Assembly: GCA_902805885.1 (NCBI GenBank)
Contig: CADCUM010000079.1
Coordinates: 1 to 64,000 of the forward strand
Length of the DNA: 64,000 nt
From: an uncultured Nocardioides sp.
Lineage (GTDB): Bacteria; Actinomycetota; Actinomycetes; Propionibacteriales; Nocardioidaceae
Reading direction: 5' to 3'
The translations under genes were made by a program, and so were the position numbers. Of this stretch, positions 63,671 to 64,000 are shown piece by piece; the stretch's first letter is position 1, and every line of letters starts with the position of its first letter. The notes under the pieces were generated by a model that had not been told where the DNA came from, ran no database searches, and saw only the letters and a program-made list of their open reading frames with translations.

Positions 63671-64000
63671 GTGACCGCCTACGACCGCGTCCTCCTCAAG
63701 CTCTCGGGTGAGGTGTTCGGCGGTGGCAGCGTCGGGGTCGACCCGGACGTCGTGGCCACCATCGCCCGTGAGGTCGCAGCGGTCCAGCGGGCCGGGATCC
63801 AGATCGCCGTGGTGACCGGGGGCGGCAACTTCTTCCGCGGGGCCGAGCTGCAGCAGCGGGGGATGGACCGCGTCCGGGCCGACTACATGGGCATGCTCGG
63901 CATCGTCATGAACTGCCTGGCGCTCCAGGACTTCCTGGAGAAGCTCGGCATCGAGACCCGCGTGCAGACCGCGATCACGATGGGGCAGGTCGCCGAGCCC
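63671..64000 (+). CDS. pyrH: Uridylate kinase, N-terminal part (partial)
   Basis: The first 110 codons; the gene runs off the window. [50 protein letters not shown] are diagnostic of PyrH, the hexameric amino-acid-kinase-fold UMP kinase of pyrimidine synthesis. GTG 63671 follows GAAGGGA. rpsB-tsf-pyrH is the normal bacterial order. Confidence 0.97.
   Translation, partial: MTAYDRVLLKLSGEVFGGGSVGVDPDVVATIAREVAAVQRAGIQIAVVTGGGNFFRGAELQQRGMDRVRADYMGMLGIVMNCLALQDFLEKLGIETRVQTAITMGQVAEP

Overview
This is a very GC-rich chromosomal window of a Gram-positive actinobacterium, most likely of the Nocardioidaceae (Nocardioides-like). Signs are GTG starts in many genes, an HU protein with a long basic tail, a stand-alone DUF2469 protein between rnhB and yraN, a DUF5994 protein, an FbiD/CofC-like F420 enzyme, a TrmD-GNAT fusion, and actinobacterial TANNNT -10 boxes placed just before start codons. 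The genus is inferred from gene style only.

Most of the window is a housekeeping backbone whose order broadly follows the segment of the Mycobacterium tuberculosis chromosome running from the FAH gene/gltX to pyrH (recalled knowledge, not searched). In order: FAH-gltX and tRNA-Gln/tRNA-Glu (0-3 kb); the ada-alkA/ogt alkylation-repair pair (3-5 kb); an IclR regulator divergent from leuCD (5.1-8.4 kb); the HU gene, fbiD, plsC-gpsA, a trans-sulfuration enzyme and ddl (8.6-14.5 kb); a small Lrp-type protein, thiL, rpmB, a DAK2/FakA-like gene, recG, rsmD and coaD (14.5-21.4 kb); a DUF177-rpmF-rnc-mutM operon (21.5-23.9 kb); smc and ftsY (27.3-33.6 kb); amt-glnK-glnD and ffh (37.8-43.4 kb); rpsP-khpA-rimM-trmD-rplS-lepB-rnhB-DUF2469-yraN-comM-dprA-xerC (50.9-60.5 kb); and rpsB-tsf-pyrH (61.5 kb to the end, pyrH cut by the window edge).

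Less conserved genes are inserted into that backbone: a CPBP protease (1.7 kb), an MFS exporter and a secreted LVIVD-type beta-propeller (24.3-27.2 kb), a methyltransferase (31.6 kb), two cell-surface glycosyltransferases on the minus strand (33.7-37.6 kb), and a 7-kb accessory block between ffh and rpsP (43.4-50.7 kb). That block holds DUF5994, an unexplained 0.7-kb stretch, a NYN-domain protein, a ROK regulator, an amidohydrolase, a secreted helical protein, a VanW protein and a GNAT enzyme.

The genes serve translation (GltX, tRNAs, L28, L32, L19, S16, S2, EF-Ts, RimM, TrmD, RsmD, RNase III), protein export (FtsY, Ffh, LepB), genome maintenance (SMC, RecG, MutM, XerC, RNase HII, DprA, AlkA, Ogt), nitrogen control (Amt-GlnK-GlnD with a possible GlnR box), and leucine and cofactor synthesis. 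I found no CRISPR array, prophage, IS element, secondary-metabolite cluster or defence island. The most distinctive things seen are the recurrent leaderless-promoter layout (including a 32-bp divergent pair and a leaderless mini-ORF coupled to a NYN gene), the 16-bp palindrome over the leuC -10 box, the TrmD-GNAT fusion, the two-gene glycan island and several repeat-built protein tails.
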